Below, one piece after another: positions 37,208-46,256 of a stretch of 64,000 bases of DNA. The translations under genes and the position numbers were made by a program. The notes under the pieces were generated by a model that searched no databases, had not been told where the DNA came from, and worked only from the letters and a program-made list of their open reading frames with translations. The stretch comes from a virus, in the IMG/VR virus record IMGVR_UViG_3300020229_000001, positions 30,386 to 94,385 of that record, one strand, 5' to 3'. Within the stretch, counting starts at the first letter, position 1. Every line of letters starts with the position of its first letter.

Positions 37208-38473
37208 TTAAGCTCCAGCCTCATCCAGCCCCATGTCAATTGCGTCCGATGCCGACATCTTAATGCGGTCATTAACATTCCCGCTTTTTGATGACGTTTG
37301 GCCTGAAACGGAATTGCGCGGCATTTTCCCAGATGCCTTAATTGAATTCAATTCTTTGGTTAGCTGCGCAATCTGTTGCTGAAGCTTTGCTCCGTTGGAC
37401 TGCTCGTAACGGAGTTGGTTTGTCACCACATGGCTTAAAGTGGCGGCTGCTGCAATTGCAGCTCGCTCACTAGAGCTTTTTGGATACAATGCCGAGTTAA
37501 ACTTAGATTCTAAATCCTTCACTCCCTCATTGTGGGCCTGAATGCGTTGCATTTGCTCTGTGGTAGCTCCGGGCGGGATCTCTTGGTAGCGAGCCCACGG
37601 AACATCTTTTGTTAGGTTTTGGACGTAACCGTGAACCTGTTGAGACTCCTGCTGATGCATCTCCTGCTGCTCGGCCTGACGCTGTTGCATCCACACCTCT
37701 TGATTTTGGGACGCCGATTCAAGATCTTGCTCACGAGCCAATTCAATGTCATCGATTTGAAGTAATGCATTTTCAAGCCTGCGAGCGTCAACATACCCGT
37801 CATCAGTTGCGGCCAGACGGTCTATGGCATTCTTTTTCCACCATGCTTTACTGACTTTTCCGGGACCTCCAGCCTCCTCAATAGACTTGATGACGTCTTC
37901 CCCAGCTTGGTGTTTTCGGAGGAGCCAATATATGTTCTCGGTGCTTTGCTTTAGAGGGGCTTCGTATTTTTGCTTAAAACTAGGGTCATTTTTAAGATCA
38001 AACGTAGCTCGAAATTTACGAAGCTCCTCGTAGTCTGGGGGCGTTTGCTGCGACGTTTCTGCGAGTTTTTGCCGTAAAATTTCAGTCTCTGCTGCTTGCT
38101 TTTTGGCGAGGCTGGCACTTTCTGTCAGTTTACGCCAATTGCTTTGCTGCTTCTCTGACATGTTTGGCGGCATCGGGATTGCCGCAATGTCGGGGTCAAT
38201 TTCGGGCTGTTGTTTCCCAAAATTTGTCTGGAAATTTGCCCCAAACGGATTTTGTACATCCTGTTTTACCTCAGGTGTTTCTGTTTGGACGCTTCTCTTG
38301 TATGTGGATGTATTGTCCGGAGAATTGTCCGGAGAATTGGTTTCGGCTGCGTCCAATGCGGAATCGATTGAATCGCTGAGTGACTGGCTGATTGGGTCAG
38401 CATCTAGCCGCGCCGCTCCTCCGTCAGGATTTGCTGCCGTGATTTCTGGTACTGTGTCTTCGGTGTCGATCAT
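37208..38473 (-). CDS. putative capsid scaffolding protein (421 aa)
   Basis: It is an acidic, Gln/Ser/Asn-rich N-terminus, then long charged helices (EKQQSNWRKLTESASLAKKQ; QQRQAEQQEMHQQESQQVHG), then a basic Ser/Gly-rich tail ending in a short helix (MSASDAIDMGLDEAGA). No recognised enzymatic motif is present. This composition and the position between portal and capsid genes are typical of podovirus scaffolds. The intervening glycosyltransferase and lectin-fold genes are atypical. Confidence 0.7.
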   Translation of the reverse strand: MIDTEDTVPEITAANPDGGAARLDADPISQSLSDSIDSALDAAETNSPDNSPDNTSTYKRSVQTETPEVKQDVQNPFGANFQTNFGKQQPEIDPDIAAIPMPPNMSEKQQSNWRKLTESASLAKKQAAETEILRQKLAETSQQTPPDYEELRKFRATFDLKNDPSFKQKYEAPLKQSTENIYWLLRKHQAGEDVIKSIEEAGGPGKVSKAWWKKNAIDRLAATDDGYVDARRLENALLQIDDIELAREQDLESASQNQEVWMQQRQAEQQEMHQQESQQVHGYVQNLTKDVPWARYQEIPPGATTEQMQRIQAHNEGVKDLESKFNSALYPKSSSERAAIAAAATLSHVVTNQLRYEQSNGAKLQQQIAQLTKELNSIKASGKMPRNSVSGQTSSKSGNVNDRIKMSASDAIDMGLDEAGA

Positions 38474-38478
38474 ATAAA

Positions 38479-38718
38479 CTACATTGTGGTGTGACTGCCA
38501 GACGCTGAATCGTCTGCTTGCGGAACGTCCGCTAAGATGTTTTCAATTGCGCGAACGATACGTTCGCACCCTTCCTTGTGCTTTGCCTCTAAGGCAACAG
38601 ACTCAATTGTTGTTCCAAGCAGCGGCGGAATTTGGTCCCGCAGATACTTGAGAAGCTTGCCCCCAGTCTGCTGGTGATATTGTCGAAATCTGGCACTGTC
38701 GGATTGATTCCACGTCAT
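38479..38718 (-). CDS. small conserved-looking head-region protein (79 aa)
   Basis: It is a compact helical protein (MTWNQSDSARFRQYHQQTGG; HKEGCERIVRAIENILADVP) with an acidic tail. It resembles small proteins found beside portal genes in other podoviruses. I recognise no function. It is tightly packed between the scaffold and the 154-aa gene. Confidence 0.65.
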   Translation of the reverse strand: MTWNQSDSARFRQYHQQTGGKLLKYLRDQIPPLLGTTIESVALEAKHKEGCERIVRAIENILADVPQADDSASGSHTTM

Positions 38719-38719
38719 A

Positions 38720-39184
38720 CTATTTATTTTGTGCGTTATTTAATCCCGCTTCAATTGCATCTAAGTCTCTAACAACAGGCTTTGGCTCAACAAACCTTGG
38801 CTTAGTATTTGGTGATTCTTCAGGCAAAGCAAACACAGGCTTTCCTTCTTGCTCGCGTTGAATTGCGTGCCCAATTGCCTTGTGAATGATTCCCTTAAAA
38901 ACTTCTGGGTCAGCCTGCTCGTGCTGCTCAACCGGGACATTAAGCAAGTAGTCCCGTTCTGCGTCACTTAAAGTTGGAACCATTAACGGAATGTCTGTTT
39001 GTTTCCCTCTATTCAAATCATCAACTTGAAATCCCATAGACAACTCGCTGGATTTTTTCCCAGACCCGTCGCCTCGGTCATACAATCCCAAAAAGCCGTG
39101 CCCTTTTTGCGAACCGTCAGCCCGTTTCCAGTCTGCTCCTTGTTCTTCTGTTGGTGGCTTTACGCCTAAGTTTACTCCTCCCAT
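38720..39184 (-). CDS. small phage protein, polyvalent-type module (154 aa)
   Basis: The segment SSELSMGFQVDDLNRGKQ, followed by IPLMVPTLSDAERDYLL and IIHKAIGHAIQREQEGKPVF, matches a module I recall from podovirus structural regions and from larger polyvalent proteins. The function is unknown. The gene follows the portal in a TAATATG junction. Confidence 0.65.
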   Translation of the reverse strand: MGGVNLGVKPPTEEQGADWKRADGSQKGHGFLGLYDRGDGSGKKSSELSMGFQVDDLNRGKQTDIPLMVPTLSDAERDYLLNVPVEQHEQADPEVFKGIIHKAIGHAIQREQEGKPVFALPEESPNTKPRFVEPKPVVRDLDAIEAGLNNAQNK

Positions 39185-39185
39185 A

Positions 39186-41585
39186 TTAAGCTGCTGTTGG
39201 TGGTCTTGGTGGTGTTGCTACGCCCGAAATCATTGCGTTCTGGTTTGGTGTTTGCTGCGTATAAACTTCGCCCATTTGTTTTTGTGCAGCCGCCGTTTGT
39301 TGCGGCCTTCCGCCTTGATGCGCGGCTGCGGGCGTAAGATCTGGAGGAGGCGGAGTATTGTGCCCTTTGGTAAGATGGTCGTGCGCTTGCCTGTACATCT
39401 GTTTGTATTTTCCAACAGCGTCCGAAGGCATTCCTTTGGCTTCCGCTGCTTGAATGTGCATGCCAAAATGCTCCATCGCTTTTGTGAGCATCATAACAAA
39501 TTCAGGCGTCAATCCTCCCGCAGGAACGCCCTGAACAGCAGGCATTAACTTTTGAACCATCGTGTCCAGATGCACTTGATCGTTGTCACGAGGGGAAACA
39601 GGGATGTCCTGACCAGCAATAATAGACTGAAGCTCAATAATTTGCTGGCGGGTAGCCTCAATGGCCATTGCCTCCACTTGATCCTTTGGTAGAATCACTT
39701 CATTGGCCGTTGTCTCCCCTAACTTCTTGACCCAATCCATTTTCATCAAGGCGTCTTGATTAATGTTTGGGTTGCCCATGTATCGCTGCACCATAACATC
39801 CAAGATCTGGTTGTCTTGCGCCGAATTGTCGGGAATCAACTCACTAGCAGGGCTGTAAGCCATCAGCAAGATATCTGCTGGAGAGATGTTTTTTTCAATC
39901 ATCTCAAGGCAGCAATTGATTGCATCCTCGTCCAAGTGTTCAGGGATTTCAAATGGGATAAGGAACGGCGGAAGTTCGAGCATTGAGCGGTCAAATGCAT
40001 CAACTACTTCACGACGAGCCCAGATTGCAAATTTTTCTACCTGCCGAGCAAGGTCTAGTTTTCCCTTCAGATCGGCGGCTGCCTTGAGATGCTCTGGATG
40101 ACAGATGCCACGTTGCATGCGCTCAACCCCGTGGGAAAATTGGCGAGAGAAGCGCATGAGAACGCCTTGTCTAAGTTGGTTCTCGATAGCTGCAACTCGG
40201 TTTACTTCCGATGCTGTCTTCTTTCCTTGCGTCTCCACCGGGCTTCCGGGAAGAAATGTCCCAACCTGAATTTCTGCAAGCTGAGAAACGAATCGGTCGA
40301 GTTGCAAAAAGTCCTCCACATTAGCTGGCAGGCCCTGCGGCACAACATCGTACCCTTCGGACACAAACGCAACAGGATGATGCACTGTTAAAGGAGCCAT
40401 GTTTGGCTTTGCTGTTGGACCCTTTTTGAGCAGTAGCAACCCCTTAATGTAGCTGTTGTCTACCACAAGGTTTCGAGCCTTGTCCACAGCGACGTGGGTG
40501 TTGTAAAGGTCACGGCCAGCGCCGCGACTAGACATTAAGTTCCCCGATCCGATTTCAATGGCAAAGAGCGCAAGTGTCTCTGACATGCGGTTATAGCGAT
40601 CAACCTGCGTACAAATTTCGTCTCCGCTTTTGTCGTCGAAAAGGAAGCGGGATATTTTTCCATGCGGTTCTTTGACCAAGATTTCACCCAGTTCCACATA
40701 CTTTGCATCGTTCTCATAGCTGGCCCCATAGGACCCTTCTCGCTGCCAGTCTTCGTACCTGCGAGCGTCGTCATCTGCATCAAGCGTGCGCCCAGCAGGG
40801 ATGGCGTTGTTGATAGCCTTAACTAGGTTTTTGATGTGCCACCCGGCCAGAATGGACATCTGTTCGTTTTCGAGGATCGGTAAAAGCTCGGCGATTTGAT
40901 ATCGACGTTTCCTTGCCCAGATTGGAGTTGCGTCAGAAAGCATCGGAGTTTCAATGCTAAAAAACGTATAATCTTGCCTGAGAAACTCAGGCTTCCAATC
41001 TCGGGTGTCGTCCCAACACCAGCCGCAATATCCGAACGTCGTATTTTCATGCACTGTTTGGGCGACAAGATCATCAAACCCGTTCCAACCCCGGATGCAC
41101 TTGGTAATCGCATTCCGAAAGACTTTCGTCTTGTGTTCGGTGTCAATGCCGTCCACCGGGTACTTTGCAAATGTAAGTGTCGCAGCCTGTTCTATGACTT
41201 CTCTAAACGGCGGCTGAATACGAGACACCATAGTAGAAAGGAAGCCAGTAGGGCGATTGGAGCGCCAATTTTGACCCATTGATTCGAGCTTTTTTGGCTG
41301 GTACGGTGGTTCATTATTTAATTTTTTTTGAATTAATTGATTCTTCCGATTGCGTTCGACGTTTTGCTGTTTAAGACGGCGGTACGCACTGTGAGCTTGC
41401 TGTGCGTCCTTGAACGTGCGCCGAACTTTAAGCGTGTCTGGATCTACGGTATCAGTGTTTCCTACGTCCGGGTCCGTTACGTCCAACCCAAGAATCCGTG
41501 GCTTATCGTGATGATCACTTACTCGGGGGGCTTTGTCGGCAAACTTGTCAGTGATCCGAGGGTCAAGAGGCTTTATGTTTGCCAT
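39186..41585 (-). CDS. portal protein (799 aa)
   Basis: This is a large podovirus-type portal. The middle has alternating Trp/Tyr-rich strands and helices (TTFGYCGWCWDDTRDWKPEF), a DVVPQG...DFLQLDRFVSQLAE segment and GKKTASEVNRVAAIENQLRQ, which matches the TAxEV motif in portals. The C-terminus is a long helix then a Pro/Gln-rich tail (NTPPPPDLTPAAAHQGGRPQ). About 800 residues is longer than P22 gp1 (725). It forms the dodecameric DNA gate at the head vertex. Position downstream of terminase and upstream of scaffold supports the call. Confidence 0.85.
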   Translation of the reverse strand: MANIKPLDPRITDKFADKAPRVSDHHDKPRILGLDVTDPDVGNTDTVDPDTLKVRRTFKDAQQAHSAYRRLKQQNVERNRKNQLIQKKLNNEPPYQPKKLESMGQNWRSNRPTGFLSTMVSRIQPPFREVIEQAATLTFAKYPVDGIDTEHKTKVFRNAITKCIRGWNGFDDLVAQTVHENTTFGYCGWCWDDTRDWKPEFLRQDYTFFSIETPMLSDATPIWARKRRYQIAELLPILENEQMSILAGWHIKNLVKAINNAIPAGRTLDADDDARRYEDWQREGSYGASYENDAKYVELGEILVKEPHGKISRFLFDDKSGDEICTQVDRYNRMSETLALFAIEIGSGNLMSSRGAGRDLYNTHVAVDKARNLVVDNSYIKGLLLLKKGPTAKPNMAPLTVHHPVAFVSEGYDVVPQGLPANVEDFLQLDRFVSQLAEIQVGTFLPGSPVETQGKKTASEVNRVAAIENQLRQGVLMRFSRQFSHGVERMQRGICHPEHLKAAADLKGKLDLARQVEKFAIWARREVVDAFDRSMLELPPFLIPFEIPEHLDEDAINCCLEMIEKNISPADILLMAYSPASELIPDNSAQDNQILDVMVQRYMGNPNINQDALMKMDWVKKLGETTANEVILPKDQVEAMAIEATRQQIIELQSIIAGQDIPVSPRDNDQVHLDTMVQKLMPAVQGVPAGGLTPEFVMMLTKAMEHFGMHIQAAEAKGMPSDAVGKYKQMYRQAHDHLTKGHNTPPPPDLTPAAAHQGGRPQQTAAAQKQMGEVYTQQTPNQNAMISGVATPPRPPTAA

Positions 41586-41588
41586 ATG

Positions 41589-42167
41589 CTATAATGTAAC
41601 CCAGCAGGCGCTAGGAAGGTTTGTTGCTCGTTGAAGGACCGAGCGGTCCATGAAGATTGCAGCCCTGTTGTCGTGGCGCATCAGTGTGCAGCCCCCGAGA
41701 ACGGCGGAAGATTTGGTGTCACGGGCTTGCCGAACCGAGGCGCACAGCCTGTCTGTGGATGCGATACATGAATTGCAGCCGCCCCTCCAATTGACGTTGT
41801 TTGGGCAGGCCCGGCAAATCTGCGCTCGGGTCTCTGCGAGGTCCTCAGACACGAGAGGATGCGGTTCGTTTGAGTGCAGGATTCCCTTGGCCCACGTCCC
41901 AATGTCGTTCATCAGTTCGCCAGTTGCGGTTGTAGCGTTCACGCTTGTGATCGAAACCATGTCTACACCGTGGCAAAAGTTGGGCCAGTTCGAGCATATG
42001 TAGCTCGCCACGTCCCCTTCGATGTCGCCCCCGGGCAGGTGATTCTCGGCTCGGTACGTCTCCACGGCCTTGAGCAAGTCTGCATGACTATACCCTGCCA
42101 GCTTCACGTCGCTCTGGTAGTAGTGCCATCCCCCGGGAGGGACCATGCCTATGATTGGTTTTGCCAT
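41589..42167 (-). CDS. Cys-rich protein, probable metal site (192 aa)
   Basis: The N-terminal half is an alpha/beta stretch (MAKPIIGMVPPGGWHYYQSD; GGDIEGDVASYICSNWPNFC). The second half holds CRACPNNVNWRGGCNSC, then LCASVRQARD, LGGCTLM and a late ACW. The CxxC pairs suggest a zinc or iron-sulfur site. I recognise the pattern as a conserved phage protein but know no function. It sits between the ParB-like gene and the portal gene. Confidence 0.65.
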   Translation of the reverse strand: MAKPIIGMVPPGGWHYYQSDVKLAGYSHADLLKAVETYRAENHLPGGDIEGDVASYICSNWPNFCHGVDMVSITSVNATTATGELMNDIGTWAKGILHSNEPHPLVSEDLAETRAQICRACPNNVNWRGGCNSCIASTDRLCASVRQARDTKSSAVLGGCTLMRHDNRAAIFMDRSVLQRATNLPSACWVTL

Positions 42168-42170
42168 AGA

Positions 42171-42686
42171 CTACAGAACAAACTCGTGGTGACACTTTGG
42201 ACAGATTGTAGTGTCTGAGGGCTCTTTTTGCGGTTTTTCCGCAGAAACAGGCTCAATATCTGGAGAACCGAGGAGTTCATCCAATTCTTCCTTACTGAAC
42301 CCCAGCGCACTCACGTCAAAGTCTTCTTCCCGGAGAGCGTCAACCTCTGCGGCCAGCACGTCGTAATCCCACGCAGCCATCGTTGCCAGTTGATTGTCTG
42401 CAATGGTGTAAGCCCTAACCATTGCGTCATCAAGGTGCGCCAACACGATGCAGGGGATCTGCTCGAGCCCTGCTTTCTTTGCTGCCAACACCCGTCCATG
42501 CCCGGCGATGATGCGCCCAGAGGAGTGGATGAGCACAGGGTTCGTAAACCCAAAAGTCTTGAGCGAGTCAGCCAGTGCCTCCACCTGTGCGTCAGAATGC
42601 ACCCGGGCGTTCTGTGCGTATGGTTCCAGCTCACCAACCGAGCGCATGACTACTTCAAGTCGTTCTTTTTTAATGGCGCTTTTCAT
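42171..42686 (-). CDS. ParB/sulfiredoxin-like protein with C-terminal zinc knuckle (171 aa)
   Basis: The ParB-N fold is shown by VGELEPYAQNARVHSDAQVE, FGFTNPVLIHSSGRIIAGHG (the GHxR-type box reads GHGR) and LEQIPCIVLAHLDDAMVRAY with ADNQLA. The far C-terminus CPKCHHEFVL adds half a zinc-ribbon. In phages such domains are often fused to DNA adenine methylases; here the methylase is absent. The role may be nucleic-acid binding or nucleotide hydrolysis. Confidence 0.8.
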   Translation of the reverse strand: MKSAIKKERLEVVMRSVGELEPYAQNARVHSDAQVEALADSLKTFGFTNPVLIHSSGRIIAGHGRVLAAKKAGLEQIPCIVLAHLDDAMVRAYTIADNQLATMAAWDYDVLAAEVDALREEDFDVSALGFSKEELDELLGSPDIEPVSAEKPQKEPSDTTICPKCHHEFVL

Positions 42687-42864
42687 GGCTGGGACAGAGA
42701 TAAACCTTCATGCCGTTCTCTAATGTGACCTGCTTAGATGTGAGTGTTCCGCATTTATCGTATTCCATGCCACTGGGGCCTTTGCGTGAGTCAATATGAC
42801 CGCACTCGTACAGTTTACGAATTTGGGGTTCCTTTTTGGCTTTAGTTGGCTTGTAATCTCTCAC
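42670..42864 (-). CDS. small zinc-finger-like protein (64 aa)
   Basis: Cys/His positions in KLYECGHIDSRKG, YDKCGTLTS and VYLCPSHEKRH suggest one zinc site (C..H..C..CxxH). It overlaps the ParB-like gene by 17 nt and its upstream neighbour by four. The function is unknown. Confidence 0.6.
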   Translation of the reverse strand: MRDYKPTKAKKEPQIRKLYECGHIDSRKGPSGMEYDKCGTLTSKQVTLENGMKVYLCPSHEKRH

Positions 42865-43310
42865 GATTTATTTATGACAGTATTCTGATTTCTTTTAGAT
42901 TTCAACTGAATGACCACGGTGTCTTTCCCAAGGCACTCCTTACAGTCTTCAGCCTCGTCAATGTAAATGATAGACCGGGCGTTCACCCCAGCTGCGTGGC
43001 CGCATTTTGAACAATGCTTTTCATTGTCCCGGACAAACACCTTGCGCTGTTCTCGTTTAAGTCGTGTCATGGTTCGTGGAAGCACTTCAGGGACGTTTAC
43101 TGGGCCAAACCAAACAAGGCAGTCTTCGCTGAGTAGAAACTCTTCCGCCAAATTGTGCCTGACATTCTTGAGCACATAAGACTGTTGATCTTCCACTCCT
43201 TGCTGTGCGTTTTCTTCAGCATAGTACAAGAATCCAATATAATAGATCCCCGGCTTATCGGGTCTTTTTGTCGCGTAAAGAGTCCAGCTTTTCTTGCCTC
43301 TGTTTTGCAT
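42861..43310 (-). CDS. zinc-ribbon-containing phage protein (149 aa)
   Basis: The N-terminal part (KSWTLYATKRPDKPGIYYIG) is a beta-rich domain seen in small phage proteins. The C-terminal part has HCSKCGHAAG and DCKECLG, two CxxC pairs that form a probable zinc ribbon. It overlaps the upstream membrane-protein gene by 56 nt. The function is unknown. Confidence 0.65.
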   Translation of the reverse strand: MQNRGKKSWTLYATKRPDKPGIYYIGFLYYAEENAQQGVEDQQSYVLKNVRHNLAEEFLLSEDCLVWFGPVNVPEVLPRTMTRLKREQRKVFVRDNEKHCSKCGHAAGVNARSIIYIDEAEDCKECLGKDTVVIQLKSKRNQNTVINKS

Positions 43311-43623
43311 ATATTGATTTTCTAACTGGCTTTTTTGTTGGCGTTTTGTGATTAAGTGTCTGCATGAAATAACTTATCCACAAGAAATTAAGCGATACTC
43401 CAACATTTAAAAGCACCTCGCTCCATGTTGGCGTGGATAACGTCGCAACATTTGCAACTGCTCCGCAGAATGTGACGGAAGCAGCGGCTTTGCAAGCATA
43501 CGCACCCCATTTATTTGCATACACAGGACTGCGTGGGTTTCCAAACACCCTGACAATAAGGTGTAGCATGGACCCCATGCAAATAATGTTAGCGACGACG
43601 TTGATTGCGGTTAATTGGCTCAT
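43255..43623 (-). CDS. multi-pass membrane protein (122 aa)
   Basis: Hydrophobic segments include INVVANIICMGSMLHLIVRV, YACKAAASVTFCGAVANVAT and VLLNVGVSLNFLWISYFM, followed by a strongly basic tail (KKPVRKSIYAKQRQEKLDSL). The three-segment layout with charged C-terminus is holin-like. It lies between terminase and portal genes, away from the muramidase. It overlaps the previous gene by 35 nt. Confidence 0.6.
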   Translation of the reverse strand: MSQLTAINVVANIICMGSMLHLIVRVFGNPRSPVYANKWGAYACKAAASVTFCGAVANVATLSTPTWSEVLLNVGVSLNFLWISYFMQTLNHKTPTKKPVRKSIYAKQRQEKLDSLRDKKTR

Positions 43624-43903
43624 CTTGAGTTGGAGTAAATATCTTGTTGCTTATGGTTTCAACCGCTCTAAGACCGCAAAAACCAAGAAGAAAAGCAGCA
43701 GCATAACCATAGTGTGGATCTGAGTCTAAGTGTGAAATCTTGAGCAATAACGGAGTCACATAGTTGGCCGACGCAGCGCCTCCTACAAGCGAAGCAATCG
43801 TGGCAATAAGGCTTTGCCCAGAAGTCTTGCTGCTCATCAGTACACTTCCAAACAAACCCGCAATCGCGAGTCCAATATCAATTCCTTCTTCCTTTAAGTT
43901 CAT
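43589..43903 (-). CDS. small membrane protein, holin-like (104 aa)
   Basis: The start is MNLKEEGIDIGLAIAGLFGS at 43903; an earlier in-frame codon would add a low-complexity Arg/Pro stretch inside the terminase-side hairpin region. Membrane segments are IDIGLAIAGLFGSVLM, SLIATIASLVGGAASANYV and YGYAAAFLLGFCGLRAV, with a polar tail. This resembles phage holins of the 3TM type. Together with the next gene it forms a second membrane-protein pair outside the lysis cassette. Confidence 0.6.
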   Translation of the reverse strand: MNLKEEGIDIGLAIAGLFGSVLMSSKTSGQSLIATIASLVGGAASANYVTPLLLKISHLDSDPHYGYAAAFLLGFCGLRAVETISNKIFTPTQDEPINRNQRRR

Positions 43904-43948
43904 AACATAAGAGGGGGGCCGTCGCCCTCGGGGGGATAATATCATAAA

Positions 43949-43961
43949 CCCCCTGTGGGGG
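43949..43961 (-). terminator. GC hairpin after the terminase large subunit gene
   Basis: ccccc and ggggg flank a three-base loop ten bases past the terminase stop. The U-run is strong only on the plus strand (eight T at 43966-43973). On the minus strand tttatgatatta follows. It may act as an attenuator. Confidence 0.45.
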
Positions 43962-43971
43962 CGTATTTTTT

Positions 43972-45846
43972 TTATTCAGAGAAATCCACAAAGCTCACAG
44001 CCGAATCCACCAAGGACACTAGTTCCTTTCCAACAGGCTCTGGCTTTTGCTCACTCATAGTAGCCACGTTCCCGCCCCTCTGCCTCATCAAATGCACAAG
44101 CATCGAAAGAGAATCCAGCGCATCGGGCGACCCCAGCCGAGTTCTCTTAATGTAATCCTTCTTGCTCTCCACCCGGACCATGCCCTGCCCCTTTTGCATG
44201 TATCGCCGAGAGATAGCCTGCTTGGTCAGATCCTCATTCCGAAACCCCGGGCTGATCTTGAGCCACTCAAACTCAAGGTACTTACCCAGCGCAAACAGTA
44301 GCTCAGTCACCAGCCCGTTATACAGCTCGCTTGCCTTCTGGCTGTCGTCTCCCATCACAGGCGTGTCCGTCGCCGCCCAGCTATAGTTCAAGCCCATCAC
44401 CTCGCTGCCAAACGTCGAGCACAGCACATCGTGAATCCCCGCGCCGTTCCCGGTTCGGTCCACGCACAGCCAACGGGGGCTGATCTTCATCTGCTTGCAG
44501 AACTTCGCGATGGCCTGCGCCTGCTCAAGCGTAGCCGCCTTAGGAAAGGGCATCTGACTGTCGAGCTGCATCATCGTCCGAGGGCGTTTGAAGTCGTGGA
44601 ACTTCCCAGAGCGGTCGGTCCAGCCGTCGCTCAATCCAAACCGTCCGTAGCTGCACAACACTTGGTCAACGCCTTCTAGGGCAAGATCGAACGAAGCCAA
44701 CGGTACAACCGGACCTATGAACCTCACGATGCCCTGTGCGTTGTCCATCATCGCTGGACTGATAATGCCCATGCTGATGCCTTCGTCAGGGAACCAGCCG
44801 CGAGCCATTGTCGATGCCTCTGCCGTGCGTCCCTTGCTCACGTAGGCCATGTAGCCTTCGTACGTCTGAAGCCCGTGGAACACCACCCGGCGTTCCTTCA
44901 CGTTCTCGGAGTCTGCTCCGTCCAGCCGGATCACCTGCCAGTCGTCTCGGCTTCGCCAGTCCCTGTCCAACTCCATGTCTATGCTGCCCCATCCAAACTT
45001 CGGTTCGCACCGCTGGCCGAACTGGCTTGTCCTGTCTCGAGGGTTCGACGCAGCAAACACCTTGATCCGTCCCGGGGTGCTCGAGTCCGCTGCCGTCAGA
45101 CAGTTCATGACGCCAGCCCAGACGCCGTCCGGGACCTCCTCAGCCTCATCCAACACTATGTGCGTCCGGGACACCTTGCCCCACCGGGGGTGCGCCGGGC
45201 CAAACCGGGGCGACGGGTGGAACCCACGCAGGCTCCCGTGGCCGCTCTCCCCCTTTGGTATGGCGACCAAATGGATGCCTTGCTTGCTGTCGGTCGTGGA
45301 TTGGATGCTCGTGGCGAGGTCGTCGTCCATGCCCCCGGGGCGGACCAGCGCCGTCCGATGGAATGTCTTGATCGAGGCGAAGATGTTTCGCGTAGCGTGA
45401 GCAGCCGTCAGCGAGACGACCTTGATGCACGTCCAGTCCGGGTCCCTGTACCAGTCAAGGTAGAACCATGCCGCTGCCCCGTAGCTCTTGCCCATCGACC
45501 CGGCTCCCTGCACCAACAGCTTGTCCGTGCCCATCAGGCCCTCCCATACCCGGCGGCAGCTCTCGGGCCTCCAGTCGAACGCCCCGGGTCCCCACAGCAG
45601 GATGGCCGCAGGCTCGAACAGGTCAGCGTCGAGCAGGTGCTGAACGTAGCTGCGAACGATCCGTTCCGCCATTGCCTCGGTGAGGGCTAGCTTGCCTCGG
45701 TGCTGGAGTGCCGCTGAAGCAATGTAGGCCGCGCAACGGATTAGCCCGCGCTCCTCACTAGAGTCAGCCAGCTCCCGGGCCTCGGTAGCGATGCGGATCG
45801 CCCGGGCTACCGGGGGTGGCAGTGTGGTGAGGAGGTCGTCGCTCAT
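43972..45846 (-). CDS. terL: terminase large subunit (624 aa)
   Basis: ATPase: Walker A QGAGSMGKS (113-121) and Walker B THIVLDEAEE (228-237). RNase-H-like nuclease half: FDLALEGVDQVLCSYGRFG (first Asp), RWLCVDRTGNGAGIHDVL (second acidic residue, TGxG), and SPDALDSLSML near the end (third Asp). The ATPase cuts and pumps DNA into the prohead through the portal. Length is at the long end of the usual 450-650 range. It overlaps the upstream nuclease-like gene by four bases. Packaging type (headful or cos) cannot be read from this. Confidence 0.9.
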   Translation of the reverse strand: MSDDLLTTLPPPVARAIRIATEARELADSSEERGLIRCAAYIASAALQHRGKLALTEAMAERIVRSYVQHLLDADLFEPAAILLWGPGAFDWRPESCRRVWEGLMGTDKLLVQGAGSMGKSYGAAAWFYLDWYRDPDWTCIKVVSLTAAHATRNIFASIKTFHRTALVRPGGMDDDLATSIQSTTDSKQGIHLVAIPKGESGHGSLRGFHPSPRFGPAHPRWGKVSRTHIVLDEAEEVPDGVWAGVMNCLTAADSSTPGRIKVFAASNPRDRTSQFGQRCEPKFGWGSIDMELDRDWRSRDDWQVIRLDGADSENVKERRVVFHGLQTYEGYMAYVSKGRTAEASTMARGWFPDEGISMGIISPAMMDNAQGIVRFIGPVVPLASFDLALEGVDQVLCSYGRFGLSDGWTDRSGKFHDFKRPRTMMQLDSQMPFPKAATLEQAQAIAKFCKQMKISPRWLCVDRTGNGAGIHDVLCSTFGSEVMGLNYSWAATDTPVMGDDSQKASELYNGLVTELLFALGKYLEFEWLKISPGFRNEDLTKQAISRRYMQKGQGMVRVESKKDYIKRTRLGSPDALDSLSMLVHLMRQRGGNVATMSEQKPEPVGKELVSLVDSAVSFVDFSE

Positions 45847-46256
45847 AGTAGCTTGAATTCAGCGATGGGGATGTGCGCCATCGACTCGATATCTTGTGCG
45901 TCTGCCCTGTCCCGCCTGCCGCCCGAACGCACTTCGTATCGCTCGGGTTGCACCCATCCAAGGCAGTCCGTCCACTGCACCACCAACATAAACGGCAGGT
46001 TAGTCTGTTCAGCAAGGGCGCGACCCGCCAGCATCTTTGCCTCGGACACTGCGTAGGTGTCGTACTGCGATTGAGGGTTGCTGCGGCACTTGATCTCGAC
46101 CCACGCCATCAGCCTGCCGTTGCGATACAGGGCATAGTCCACCCCGCATAGCTTCGGCATCCGCAACCCCTGACATCGCCACCGCTCAAACAGTGTCTCC
46201 ATCACTGCCGCCTCGTTGGCTCGGTCCGCCTCTGTCTCGTAGATGGGTCGGCTCAT
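45843..46256 (-). CDS. PD-(D/E)XK nuclease-like protein (137 aa)
   Basis: The start MSRPIYETEADRANEAAVME at 46256 shares an ATGA overlap with the small membrane gene upstream; the longer frame begins inside that gene. The core is GVDYALYRNGRLMAWVEIKC, giving D...ExK, followed by YAVSEAKMLAGRAL. This matches a VRR-NUC / restriction-endonuclease-fold core. Phages often carry such a nuclease next to terminase. The substrate is unknown. Confidence 0.7.
   Translation of the reverse strand: MSRPIYETEADRANEAAVMETLFERWRCQGLRMPKLCGVDYALYRNGRLMAWVEIKCRSNPQSQYDTYAVSEAKMLAGRALAEQTNLPFMLVVQWTDCLGWVQPERYEVRSGGRRDRADAQDIESMAHIPIAEFKLL

Noticed and set aside
43972-45846. Plus-strand open frames opposite the terminase gene
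   Set aside because: They are Arg/Pro/Ser-rich shadows of GC-rich codons; the minus-strand frame holds both Walker motifs and the nuclease residues.
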